From Actinomycetospora termitidis (GTDB lineage Bacteria > Actinomycetota > Actinomycetes > Mycobacteriales > Pseudonocardiaceae), in the NCBI RefSeq assembly GCF_030286555.1, contig NZ_JASVWF010000004.1:310001-374000 (forward strand): a stretch of DNA of 64,000 nucleotides, given 5' to 3'. A program made the position numbers and the translations under genes. The notes beneath the pieces were generated by a model. It made no database searches. It was given only the letters and a program-made list of their open reading frames with translations, and was not told the DNA's origin. Positions within the stretch are counted from its first letter, which is position 1. Every line of letters begins with the position of its first letter. Below, in pieces: positions 45,700 through 54,157 of the stretch.

Positions 45700-46446
45700 C
45701 TACGTCAGGGCGCGCACCAGCGGCATCGGCATCAGCCGGAGCGCCGGGCCCAGCACCGACCACGGCCAGCGCGGCGCGTAGGCGTGCGCGGGCCGGCGCT
45801 CGATCGCGTCGACCATCGCGCGCACCCCGGTGGCCGCATCGACGCCGAACGGCATCGTCATGCCCTCGTTGAGGTCGGTGCGGATGTAGCCCGGGGCGAT
45901 CTCGGTGACGACGATCCCGGTGCCGTGCACGTCCGAGCGCAGCCCCTCGGCGAACGTCGAGAGCCCGGCCTTGGCCGCCGCGTAGACGGTCTGCGCGCCG
46001 CGCAGGCCGCGGTCGGCGGCCACCGACGTGATCAGCACCAGGTGGCCGCTCCCCTGCGCCCGGAAGATCTCCATCGCCGCCTCGGCCTGGGCGATCGCGG
46101 CGACGAAGTTGGTGCGCGCGGTGCGCAGGTTCGCCTCCGGCTTCCCCGACCCGACCTTCCGCCCGTCCCCGATCCCGGCGTTGACGATCACGCGGTCCAG
46201 CCCGCCCAGCTTCCGCGCGAGCTCCGGGAAGACCCGGGCGACGGTGGCGTCGTCGGTGACGTCGAGCTCGGCCGTCAGGACCGGGGACGCCCCCGGCCGC
46301 GCGGAGAGCTCCGTCGCGAGCGTCTCCAGCCGGTCGGCCCGCCGTGCGACCAGGGCGAGCTCGTGGCCCCGGTCGGCGAACTCCCGCGCCATGCCCTCGC
46401 CGAGCCCGCTCGACGCCCCGGTGATCAGTGTCCTCACCCGGACCAT
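45700..46446 (-). CDS. short-chain dehydrogenase/reductase
   Basis: A 248-residue SDR with RTLITGASSGLGEGMAREFAD, VIVNAGIGDGRKVG and a catalytic set of serine in HLVLITSVAADRG and YAAAKAGLSTFAE (YxxxK). The ADRLETLATELSAR segment and a hydrophobic C-terminus (WSVLGPALRLMPMPLVRAL) point to a membrane-associated reductase of the SDR_c5/DHRS7-like type. It follows the glyoxalase-like gene by 4 bp. Confidence 0.88.
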   Translation of the reverse strand: MVRVRTLITGASSGLGEGMAREFADRGHELALVARRADRLETLATELSARPGASPVLTAELDVTDDATVARVFPELARKLGGLDRVIVNAGIGDGRKVGSGKPEANLRTARTNFVAAIAQAEAAMEIFRAQGSGHLVLITSVAADRGLRGAQTVYAAAKAGLSTFAEGLRSDVHGTGIVVTEIAPGYIRTDLNEGMTMPFGVDAATGVRAMVDAIERRPAHAYAPRWPWSVLGPALRLMPMPLVRALT

Positions 46447-46450
46447 CAGA

Positions 46451-46822
46451 TCACGCCTCGTGGTGCTCCAGGACGTTCACCACCACGCCCCCGGGCGTCC
46501 GGACGAAGAACCGCCGCACGCCCCACGGCTCGGTGGTCATCGGGTGCACGATCTCGAGCCCGGCGTCGATCATCCGGCGGTAGATCGGTTCGTGCTCGGA
46601 CGGCTCGACCGCCACCGAGAGGACCGGGTCCTCCGGCGCGCTCGCGTCGTGGGTGATGAGCTGGACCTGGGGGATCTGCGCGATCCCGGTCGCGCTGTGG
46701 TTGACCACCCACCCCTGGTCCATCGGGGTGTCCAGGCCGAGCAGCTCGGTCCAGAAGGCGCGGTCGGCGGTGGGGTCGGGCATCGCGACGTCGGCGATGA
46801 TGCGGCGCACGGGGCTCGTCAT
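46451..46822 (-). CDS. glyoxalase/bleomycin-resistance superfamily protein
   Basis: A 123-residue vicinal-oxygen-chelate protein with the paired beta-alpha-beta-beta-beta units: RIIADVAMPDPTADRAFWTELLGLDTPMDQGW and PIYRRMIDAGLEIVHPMTTEPWGVRRFFVRTPGGVVVNVLEH. The final EHHE has the metal-ligand glutamate. Substrate unknown; it lies downstream of rph on the same strand, 126 bp away, with an inverted repeat in the gap. Confidence 0.88.
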   Translation of the reverse strand: MTSPVRRIIADVAMPDPTADRAFWTELLGLDTPMDQGWVVNHSATGIAQIPQVQLITHDASAPEDPVLSVAVEPSEHEPIYRRMIDAGLEIVHPMTTEPWGVRRFFVRTPGGVVVNVLEHHEA

Positions 46823-46876
46823 GGGCCAGAGCCTTCCCGACGGCAGGTCGGTGCGGCTTGGACGGATCCGACTCCG

Positions 46877-46893
46877 TCGTCGTCGGACGACGA
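46877..46893. promoter_or_regulatory. 17-bp inverted repeat between rph and the glyoxalase gene
   Basis: TCGTCGTC-G-GACGACGA is a perfect 8-1-8 inverted repeat 54 bp after the rph stop and 54 bp before the glyoxalase start. It could fold as a short terminator for rph or serve as a regulator site; there is no U tract to decide. Confidence 0.35.
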
Positions 46894-46947
46894 GCGGGCA
46901 CCCTGTGCTGTCGGAGGCCCTGCCCGACGACCCTGAGGGCCTGATGA

Positions 46948-49458
46948 TCACGGCGGCGCCGACGACGGGAGGAACTCCACCGACCCGCTCGTCCCGTCCA
47001 CGCGGATCCGCTGCCCGTCCGGGATGCGCTGCGTGGCGCGCTCCACGCCGACCACGGCCGGCAGGCCGTACTCCCGGGCGACGACGGCGCCGTGGGTCAT
47101 GGTCCCGCCGACCTCGGTGACCAGGCCGACGACCGCGACGAACGCCGGCGACCAGCTGGGGTCGGTGAAGGCGGTGACCAGGATGTCGCCCGACTCGAAG
47201 GCGGCGTCGGCGATGTCCAGCACCACGCGCGCCCGCCCCTCGACCACCCCCCGGGACACCGGCAGCCCGGCGAGCGCGCCGTCGGGCAGGTCGTCGCGGC
47301 GATAGGTGCCGGAGAGGGCCTCGCCGTCCGAGGTGAGCACCCGCGGCGGCGTCAGCGTGCGGTCGACGGCGAGGGCCTGCCGGCGCTCGTCGAGGAGCCC
47401 GCGGTCGACCTGCCGGGTGCGCACGACCTCGCGCAGCTCGTCGAACCGCAGCAGCGCCATGTCGTCGACCGCGTCGAGCACGCCGTCGTCCACCAGGCGT
47501 CCGGCCTCGTCGAGCAGGGCCTGCTTGTAGAGGAAGTAGCGCTGGATCATGGCGAACTTCGGGAACTCGCGGTAGCCGATGAAGGTGCGCAGCCGGTCGA
47601 TCATCGCCCTGGTCTCGGCGGCCTTCCGCTCGCCGTCGGGAAGAGCACGCAATCGCTCGAGGATCTCGGCGCCCTTCCGGTCCGCCTGCTCCCGCCCCGC
47701 GTCGAACCGACGCCGGCCGTCGCCCGGTGCGGCGTGGTCGACGTGCCCGAGGACGATCGGCACGAGCGCCGCGGGCCGCTCGGCCCAGCGCGGCCGGCTG
47801 ATGTCGATCTCCCCGATGCAGCGCATGCCGTAGGTGTCGAGGAACCCGTGCAGCGCCTCGTGGGCCTCGGCGCCGCCCTCGACGTCGAGCAGTCCGTCGA
47901 GGGAGTCGTCCTCGGAGAGGCCCCGCAGGAACGCGACGACCGCCGGACGGGGACGGATCACGTCGGCGACGTCCAGCAGCGCCATCCCCATCTGCGAGGT
48001 GACGTTGTCGGGGACGGACAGCGTGAGGGTGTCGGAGACGTCGCCCTCGCCCAGCCACTCCCCCACGTGCTCGTCGAGCCACAAGGCCGCGTCCATCGCC
48101 GTCATGAAGACCTGGTGGCTGCGGGGATCGAACAGGAGCCGCCGGAGCTCGACGAAGTCCTCGGCGACGAACGCGAACAGGTCCTCGCCGTGATGCGACC
48201 GGATCGCGCGGGCGGTGCCCGCGACCGACGCCTCGGCGGCGGCGATCAGCTCGGCCACGAGCGCCGGGTCCGCGTCGATCATCTCCGGGGCAGGAGGTGG
48301 GGTGCCGCGGCGGTCGTCCGACGTCGGACGGAGCTCGTCGCGAGCGAGGACCGTCTCCAGCGCGTCGCGCACCAGCGGGTCCCCGCGCCCCCACATGTCG
48401 AGCAGCGCCTGGCGTCCGGACGAGGTCAGCGCCCCGGTCACGTCGACGAACAGCCGGCTCCCGGCCTCCGCCATCGGGCGGGGTGTGGTCATCTGCCACA
48501 CCGACAGCCCGAGCGGGGTCATCGCGTCGGTCATCATCTGCTGGTGCCCGGTGGAGATGTAGACGTGCAGGTCGTCGTCGTCCGTGGCCGGGACGGGGAA
48601 CAGCGTCGTGATCGGCCGGCTCTGGACGACGGCGAACCCGCCGTCGGCGAGGCACCACTCGATGTCCTGCGGACACCCGAAGTGCGCCTCGATGCGCCGG
48701 CCCAGCGCGACGAGCTCGAGGACCCGGGCCTCGGTCAGCACCCCGGGCGCCGTCACGACGGCGCCCTCGACGACGCCGTCGCGCACCGTCCACCGGTCCG
48801 GGTTCGTCACGCCCGACACGAGGGCCTCGCCGAGGCCGGGGACCGCCTCGACGGCGGCGACCCGGCGGTGTGAGGTCACGGGGTCGGCGGTGAACAGGAC
48901 TCCCGACGCCTCCGCGGCCACCATCTCCTGCACGACGACCGCCATCAGCACCGTGCGGTGATCGATCCCCTGCCGCAGGCGGTAGGTGACGGCGCGATCG
49001 GTGAACAACGACGCCCAGCAGCGCCGCACGTGCTCCAGCACCTCCGGGCCCGGGACGTCCAGGTAGGTGTCCTGCTGTCCGGCGAACGAGGCCGCCGGGA
49101 GATCCTCCGCGGTCGCACTGGAGCGGACCGCGTACGGGCCCCCGCCCGTGACCGCGACGACGGCCTCGGCGATCTCGCCGGGGACGGGTGCGGCGACGAT
49201 CGCCTCGCGGACGGCGGCGCTCAGCTCGGCGATCGCCCGCTGATCGTCCGGCTTCGGACGGTTGAGCTGCTCGAGGCGGTCGGCCAGCGACGGCACTCCC
49301 GCGAGCACGCGGCGGAACGCCTCCGTGGTCACGCAGGACCCCGCCGGCACGGCGATCCCCGGCACCCGCGCGAGCTCCCCCAGGTTCGCCGCCTTGCCTC
49401 CGACCTCGGCCGCACGGCTCCGGTCGATCTCCCGCAGGTCCAGCACATCGGTACCCAA
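46948..49458 (-). CDS. rph: rifamycin phosphotransferase
   Basis: Rifamycin-inactivating phosphotransferase of 836 residues. It has the three-part layout of the Rph family: an ATP-grasp domain (GGKAANLGELARVPGIAVPAG, AVRSSATAEDLPAASFAGQQD, ASGVLFTADPVTS, GCPQDIEWCLADG), a central rifamycin-binding region (HVYISTGHQQMMTDAMTPLG, RCIGEIDISRPRW) and a swivelling histidine domain (VTEVGGTMTHGAVVAREYG, catalytic His near residue 789). It transfers the beta-phosphate of ATP to rifamycin. TTG at 49458 is chosen because GGAGGGGGAG lies just before it. A rifamycin-associated element precedes the gene. Confidence 0.95.
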   Translation of the reverse strand: MGTDVLDLREIDRSRAAEVGGKAANLGELARVPGIAVPAGSCVTTEAFRRVLAGVPSLADRLEQLNRPKPDDQRAIAELSAAVREAIVAAPVPGEIAEAVVAVTGGGPYAVRSSATAEDLPAASFAGQQDTYLDVPGPEVLEHVRRCWASLFTDRAVTYRLRQGIDHRTVLMAVVVQEMVAAEASGVLFTADPVTSHRRVAAVEAVPGLGEALVSGVTNPDRWTVRDGVVEGAVVTAPGVLTEARVLELVALGRRIEAHFGCPQDIEWCLADGGFAVVQSRPITTLFPVPATDDDDLHVYISTGHQQMMTDAMTPLGLSVWQMTTPRPMAEAGSRLFVDVTGALTSSGRQALLDMWGRGDPLVRDALETVLARDELRPTSDDRRGTPPPAPEMIDADPALVAELIAAAEASVAGTARAIRSHHGEDLFAFVAEDFVELRRLLFDPRSHQVFMTAMDAALWLDEHVGEWLGEGDVSDTLTLSVPDNVTSQMGMALLDVADVIRPRPAVVAFLRGLSEDDSLDGLLDVEGGAEAHEALHGFLDTYGMRCIGEIDISRPRWAERPAALVPIVLGHVDHAAPGDGRRRFDAGREQADRKGAEILERLRALPDGERKAAETRAMIDRLRTFIGYREFPKFAMIQRYFLYKQALLDEAGRLVDDGVLDAVDDMALLRFDELREVVRTRQVDRGLLDERRQALAVDRTLTPPRVLTSDGEALSGTYRRDDLPDGALAGLPVSRGVVEGRARVVLDIADAAFESGDILVTAFTDPSWSPAFVAVVGLVTEVGGTMTHGAVVAREYGLPAVVGVERATQRIPDGQRIRVDGTSGSVEFLPSSAPP

Positions 49459-49501
49459 GGACTCCCCCTCCACGTCGAGCGGAGATGGTGGAGCACGCCC
49501 C

Positions 49502-49520
49502 GGGTCTTGCCGCAAGCCCC
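49502..49520 (-). promoter_or_regulatory. rifamycin-associated element (RAE) of rph
   Basis: Read on the minus strand the site is GGGGCTTGCGGCAAGACCC. It differs from the described actinobacterial RAE (GGGGCTTGCGGCAAGGCCC) at one base. It lies 44 bp upstream of the TTG start of rph and 8 bp after the P450 stop. RAEs confer rifamycin-inducible expression on resistance genes in other actinobacteria. Confidence 0.9.
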
Positions 49521-49528
49521 GTCAGCCG

Positions 49529-50740
49529 CTATAGCTTGGGGGCGGCGGCGAAGCGGACCGGCAGCGACGTCGGGCCCAGGTGGTTCCCGCCCTGCAGGCC
49601 GCTCCACGTGACGTCGCCCGTGAGCTCCAGCGCCGGGTGCTCGGCCAGCACCCGGAGCAGGATCGTCAGCTCGGTCCGCGCCAGGACGCCGCCGGGGCAC
49701 TGGTGGATGCCCCAGCCGAAGCCGAGGTGTCCGCGGGCGTCCCGGTCGGGGTCGAAACGGTCGGGGTCGGGGAAGCGGTCCGGGTCCCGGTTGGCGGCGG
49801 CGAGCGAGAGCAGGACCGCGTCACCCTCCTCCAGGCGCCGCCCGGCCACGGTCACCGGGCAGGTCGCGCGGCGGGCGAAGTTCTGGGCGGGGCTGCGGTG
49901 CCGGAGCATCTCCTCGACGAATCCCGTGGCGGACGCGGGGTCCGCGCGCAGCCGCTCCTGGTGGGCCGGGTCCTGCAGCAGCAGGTGGACGAGGGTGCTC
50001 GCGGCGTTCATCGTCGTCTCGTGTCCCGCCACGGCGAAGGTGGCGAGGATGCTGACCCGCTCGTCCTCCTCGAGCGGCCGGCCGTCCACCTCGGCACTCA
50101 GGAGGTCGGCGACGACGTCGTCGGCCGGGTGCGCGCGGTGCGCGTCGAGCTCGGCCGCCATCAGCTCGTACACCTGCCGGCGCGCGCCGACGAAGTCGAC
50201 GGCCCCACCGTCGGCGTCGAGCCCCGACCACATCTGCTCGGTGACCTCGCGGAACCGGGCGACGGTGTCCGGCGCGAAGCCGACGAGCTCGGAGAGCACG
50301 GCCAGGGGCAGGGGCAGCGCGATCTCGCGGACGAAGTCCCCGCCACCGCGCCCGGCGAACCCGGCGACGAGGTCGGTGATCGTGTGCTCGAGGAAGGGCC
50401 GGAGCCGCCGGACCCGTGCCGGGGACAGGGCGGGGACCATCAGCTTGCGGTAGGCCGTGTGCAGCGGCGGGTCGACGTCGATCGGGATGGCGTGCTGGGT
50501 CCCGTCGGTCGGGATGCGGTGCCCGGAGGCGGACGAGAACGTCGCCGGGTCGCGCAGGACGGCGCGGACGTCGTCGTAGCCGGTGAGCACCCAGAACCCG
50601 CCGCGCCGCGGGGAGCGCGCGACCGGTCCGGCCGCGCGCGCCGCCTCGTAGACCTCCCACACCGTCGGTTCGGTGAGCTCGGGCGCGTAGGGGTCGAGGT
50701 CGACGAGACCCGCCGAGGCTCCGGGGTCGGGCGCGGTCAT
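49529..50740 (-). CDS. cytochrome P450
   Basis: A 403-residue soluble bacterial P450. The oxygen-binding helix (FAVAGHETTMNAASTLVHL), the ExxR helix (VEEMLRHRSPAQNFARR) and the heme loop FGWGIHQCPGGVLARTEL, with the thiolate cysteine, are all intact. The K-helix substitutes nothing essential. It is the last gene of the catabolic operon, overlapping the transporter gene by 4 bp, so it probably hydroxylates or demethylates the operon's substrate. No ferredoxin gene is adjacent. Confidence 0.95.
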   Translation of the reverse strand: MTAPDPGASAGLVDLDPYAPELTEPTVWEVYEAARAAGPVARSPRRGGFWVLTGYDDVRAVLRDPATFSSASGHRIPTDGTQHAIPIDVDPPLHTAYRKLMVPALSPARVRRLRPFLEHTITDLVAGFAGRGGGDFVREIALPLPLAVLSELVGFAPDTVARFREVTEQMWSGLDADGGAVDFVGARRQVYELMAAELDAHRAHPADDVVADLLSAEVDGRPLEEDERVSILATFAVAGHETTMNAASTLVHLLLQDPAHQERLRADPASATGFVEEMLRHRSPAQNFARRATCPVTVAGRRLEEGDAVLLSLAAANRDPDRFPDPDRFDPDRDARGHLGFGWGIHQCPGGVLARTELTILLRVLAEHPALELTGDVTWSGLQGGNHLGPTSLPVRFAAAPKL

Positions 50741-52047
50741 GCCGTCGCCTCGCGTGGCTCGACGGACGCCGCTGGCAGCGGGTCCGGCACCTCGGCGTGC
50801 GGGCTGCGCAGGGCGAGGGTCGCGACGAGGCTGACGAGCCCGAGGCCGACGACGTAGGCGGAGATCCCGACTCCGGTGCCGGTCTGCGCGAACAGGACGG
50901 TGGCGACGATCGGGGCGAGCGCGCCGCCGGCGACGCTGCCGATCGCGTAGGCCACCGAGGACCCGCTGTAGCGGACGGGCGCGGGGAAGGCCTCGGCGAT
51001 GTAGGCCCCGTACGCGCCGGTGCCGATGCCGAACCCGGCGCCGGCGACCACGCACGCGACGAGGGCACCGGCGGTGGTCCCGGTGTCGAGCAGCCAGAAG
51101 TACGGGAAGGCCCAGGCGGTCAGCCCGACGACGCCGACGAGGATCACCGGTCGCCGCCCGATGCGCTCGGCCCACACCGCGGCCAGGGGAAGGGCCCCCG
51201 CCCACACCAGGGCGGTGACGACGGTGATCGCGAGCATCGTCTGGGCCCCGACCAGCTGCCGGGCCGCGACGTAGGCCAGCGTGAAGACGAGCAGGACGTT
51301 GGCGAACCCGGAGATCAGGATGTTGAGGCCGGCGGCCGGGAGGAGCACCCGCGGGGTCCGCAGGACCTCGGCCAGCGGGGCCCGGTGCACGCCGGCGGAC
51401 CGGACGCGTTCGAACTCCGGGCTCTCGTCCAGCCGCAGCCGCAGCACGAGGCCGAAGGCGACGAGGAGTGCGCTGAGCAGGAACGGGATCCGCCAGGCCC
51501 AGGCGGCGAAGGTCGCGTCGTCCACCACGAGCCGGACGGCGAGGAAGACGAGGCTCGCGAGGACGACCCCGAGGGGCAGGCCGACCTGGGGCAGCGCGCT
51601 GTAGAGGGTCCGGCGGCGCGGTGGTGCGTGCTCGAGGGCGAGCAGGGTGGCACCGCCCCACTCGCCGCCGACCCCGATGCCCTGCACGAAGCGCAGCAGC
51701 ACCAGCAGGATCGGGGCCGCGGCCCCGATGACCGCGTAGGTCGGCAGCAGGCCGATGAGCAGGGTGCCCACGCCCATGATCAGCAGCGACGCCACCAGCA
51801 TCCGCCGTCGGCCGAGCCGGTCGCCGAAGTGCCCCATCACGGCACCGCCCACCGGGCGGGCGACGAAGCCGATGGCGAAGGTCGAGAGCGCGGCCAGGGT
51901 GCCGGCGACCGGCGAGACGCTCGGGAAGAACTGCGGGGCGAACACCAGCGCGGCGGCGGTGCCGTAGATGAAGAAGTCGTACCACTCGATCGTCGTGCCG
52001 ATCAGGCCGGCCAGGGCGACGCGGCGTGGTCGTCGGGACGTGGTCAT
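50737..52047 (-). CDS. MFS transporter, metabolite:H+ symporter (MHS) family
   Basis: A 436-residue twelve-helix carrier. GLIGTTIEWYDFFIYGTAAALVF is the MHS signature, with HFGDRLGRRRMLVASLLIMG and FVQGIGVGGEWGGATLLALEH following. MHS members take up organic acids, betaines or aromatic acids. It overlaps the P450 gene by 4 bp and follows the cupin gene by 32 bp, so it is likely the uptake system for this operon's substrate. Confidence 0.93.
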   Translation of the reverse strand: MTTSRRPRRVALAGLIGTTIEWYDFFIYGTAAALVFAPQFFPSVSPVAGTLAALSTFAIGFVARPVGGAVMGHFGDRLGRRRMLVASLLIMGVGTLLIGLLPTYAVIGAAAPILLVLLRFVQGIGVGGEWGGATLLALEHAPPRRRTLYSALPQVGLPLGVVLASLVFLAVRLVVDDATFAAWAWRIPFLLSALLVAFGLVLRLRLDESPEFERVRSAGVHRAPLAEVLRTPRVLLPAAGLNILISGFANVLLVFTLAYVAARQLVGAQTMLAITVVTALVWAGALPLAAVWAERIGRRPVILVGVVGLTAWAFPYFWLLDTGTTAGALVACVVAGAGFGIGTGAYGAYIAEAFPAPVRYSGSSVAYAIGSVAGGALAPIVATVLFAQTGTGVGISAYVVGLGLVSLVATLALRSPHAEVPDPLPAASVEPREATA

Positions 52048-52079
52048 GGGAGCTCGTCTCAGGTGGTGGAGGGGTGGTG

Positions 52080-53222
52080 TCAGTCGTCCCAGTTGCGGGG
52101 CGCCGTGTAGCCGGTCTGCCCCTTCTCCAGGCCGAGCGCGAAGATCGGCCCGTCCAGGTCCTCCTGCCAGATCAGCGACTCCATGCCGATGTGCTGGGGG
52201 TGGTCCTGGACGGTGTAGACGGTCAGGCCGGACTCGCTCGGGTAGTGCGCGTGCTCGCGCCACGAGGGCGCGGACAGGAGCAGGTCGCCGGGGCCGAACT
52301 CGATGCGCTGCCCGTCGACGACCGAGTAGCCGGTCCCCTCGACGTGGTAGTTGATCGCGACCGAGCTGTGGCGGTGCCCGGGGCCCTCGGCGCGGGCCTT
52401 CAGGCCGGAGGGAATCCGCGACAGGGTGACGAAGAACGAGTTGGTCGCGCCCTGCCGGCGCTCGGTCGCGGTGTTGTAGAGCGCCATGATCGTCCGCCGG
52501 CCGTCGCCCAGGGTCTGCGCCATCAGTCCCCGGGCGGTCTCGTACGGCCAGTGCAGCGGCTGGTTCGGGACCGGCTCGATGTCGACGAGGTACTCGTAGC
52601 CGCGCAGACGGGCCCCGGTCGGGGAGATCTCGTGGTCCGGCGCGCTCCCGCGGTCGGCGACCTCCGCGGACTCGTCCATGTCGATCGGGCCGTCGAGCGG
52701 GACGCCCGGCGACCACGCGGAGTCGAGCTGCTCGACGTAGTGGGTGCCGAGGAAGTCGAGCAGGGGGGCGTTGGAGTAGGACAGGCGCACCCACCGTCGG
52801 TCCGAGGGGTTGGCGAACCGGTGGGGCCGCATGGACGGCACGGTCACCACGTCGCGGGCGCCCATCGTCAGGGAGGTCCTGCCCACCTCGACGCTGCCGG
52901 TGCCCTCGACGCCGATCTGCACGAGGCTGGAGTTGCGACGCACCGGGGTCGTGCTCTCCCCGGGCAGGAGGACCTCGACGACGACCTCCACCCCGGGCGA
53001 GAAGCTGCGTCCGGTGGTCGACTCGGGGTGCACGAGCGCCGCGGCGCGGCGGCCGTTGTCGGGCCGTGCGCCCCGGGACAGGTGCTCGACGGTCTCCGCG
53101 ATCTCGGCGGCGGTGACCCGCAGCGGCGCCCACGGGGTGGGCCGGGCGGGGCCCTGCCCGGTGATGTCCACGGTGTGGCCCGCGGTGCCGGCCGCGAGGC
53201 GGTGGACGTCGGTGGCGGTCAT
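52080..53222 (-). CDS. gentisate 1,2-dioxygenase-like bicupin
   Basis: A 380-residue bicupin of the gentisate/1-hydroxy-2-naphthoate dioxygenase family. The C-terminal cupin keeps the metal pattern (GHRHSSVAINYHVEGTGYSVV, SAPSWREHAHYPSE). In the N-terminal cupin, the site that normally carries HxH reads GESTTPVRRNSSLVQIGVEG, so the histidines are gone, though PHRFANPS remains. Ring-cleaving oxygenase activity is the family expectation but the metal centre has apparently moved or been lost in the first domain. It overlaps the aldolase gene by 4 bp. Confidence 0.85.
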   Translation of the reverse strand: MTATDVHRLAAGTAGHTVDITGQGPARPTPWAPLRVTAAEIAETVEHLSRGARPDNGRRAAALVHPESTTGRSFSPGVEVVVEVLLPGESTTPVRRNSSLVQIGVEGTGSVEVGRTSLTMGARDVVTVPSMRPHRFANPSDRRWVRLSYSNAPLLDFLGTHYVEQLDSAWSPGVPLDGPIDMDESAEVADRGSAPDHEISPTGARLRGYEYLVDIEPVPNQPLHWPYETARGLMAQTLGDGRRTIMALYNTATERRQGATNSFFVTLSRIPSGLKARAEGPGHRHSSVAINYHVEGTGYSVVDGQRIEFGPGDLLLSAPSWREHAHYPSESGLTVYTVQDHPQHIGMESLIWQEDLDGPIFALGLEKGQTGYTAPRNWDD

Positions 53223-54157
53223 GGCCGTCCTCCCAGGAGGTCGATGTGGGCCGACCCGGTGGCCGCTCCGAGCAGCGCCTCGACCTGCGGGCGGGCGTCG
53301 GCGGTCAGGGGCAGCAGCGGAGCCCGCACGTGGTCGGAGGCGAGCAGGCCCTGCCGGTGCAGCACCCACTTCGCCGGGGCCGGGTTGGTCTCGACGAACA
53401 ACAGGTCGACCAGCGGGTGCAGGGCGTAGTGCAGATCGCGGGCGGTCTCGTGGTCACCGGCCTCCCACGCCTCGTACATGCGGGCGACGGCGGTCGGGGC
53501 GAGGTTGCTGACGGCGGAGACGAAGCCGGCGCCGCCCAGGGCCAGCAGCGGCAGGCCGAGCAGCTCGATGCCGGACCAGACCATCAGGTCGCGGCCGCAG
53601 AGGTGCAGCACGCGGGAGAAGTGCTCGAAGTCCTTCGTCGTCTCCTTGATCCCGACGACGTTGTCGCAGTCGCGGAACAGCCGCGCCACGGTCTCCGGGG
53701 CGACGTCGACCGCGGTCCGCGAGGGCACGTTGTAGAGCACGATCGGCAGGTCGGGGAACTCCCCGGCGATCGTCGCGAACCACCGGTACAGCGCTTCCTG
53801 CGTGGGCCGCGCGTAGTACGGCGTGATGACGAGCGCGGCGTCCGCACCGGCGTCCCGCGCCGCGGCGGTGATCTCCAGCGTCTCGTCGAGCTTGGCCGAC
53901 CCCGTGCCGGGCAGGAACGGGACGGCGTCGTCGACCACGGCGGCGACCGCCTCGATGGCGGCGATCCGCTCGGCCACGGTCTGCGCCGACGGCTCGCCGG
54001 TCGAACCGCCGATCGAGATGCCGTGCGAGCCCGCGTCGAGCTGCCGGCGGACCAGCCCGCGCAGGGAGTCGAGGTCGAGCCCGCCGTCGGCGGTGAACGG
54101 GGTGACGACGGGGGCGATCGAGCCGCGGATCGAGGTCGGGTCGCTGCGGTGCTTCAC
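53219..54157 (-). CDS. DapA-family aldolase/lyase
   Basis: A 312-residue class I aldolase of the dihydrodipicolinate synthase family. SIAPVVTPFTADGGLDLDSL and GGSTGEPSAQTVAER open the barrel. The tyrosine position is YNVPSRTAVDVAPE and the Schiff-base lysine is in VVGIKETTKDFEHF. The synthase TGVD is changed to TAVD. With a cupin ring-cleaver and a FAH hydrolase beside it, a role as pyruvate- or ketoacid-forming aldolase in ring degradation is likelier than lysine synthesis, but this is inference. Confidence 0.88.
   Translation of the reverse strand: MKHRSDPTSIRGSIAPVVTPFTADGGLDLDSLRGLVRRQLDAGSHGISIGGSTGEPSAQTVAERIAAIEAVAAVVDDAVPFLPGTGSAKLDETLEITAAARDAGADAALVITPYYARPTQEALYRWFATIAGEFPDLPIVLYNVPSRTAVDVAPETVARLFRDCDNVVGIKETTKDFEHFSRVLHLCGRDLMVWSGIELLGLPLLALGGAGFVSAVSNLAPTAVARMYEAWEAGDHETARDLHYALHPLVDLLFVETNPAPAKWVLHRQGLLASDHVRAPLLPLTADARPQVEALLGAATGSAHIDLLGGRP

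Noticed and set aside
49459..49515. Upstream extension of rph to an ATG/GTG at 49515
   Set aside because: The added residues include the RAE itself and match nothing in the Rph family, while the TTG at 49458 has an excellent ribosome site.
53219..54157. Lysine-pathway dapA
   Set aside because: The gene has no lysine-synthesis neighbours, sits in a catabolic operon and carries TAVD in place of TGVD at the active-site loop.
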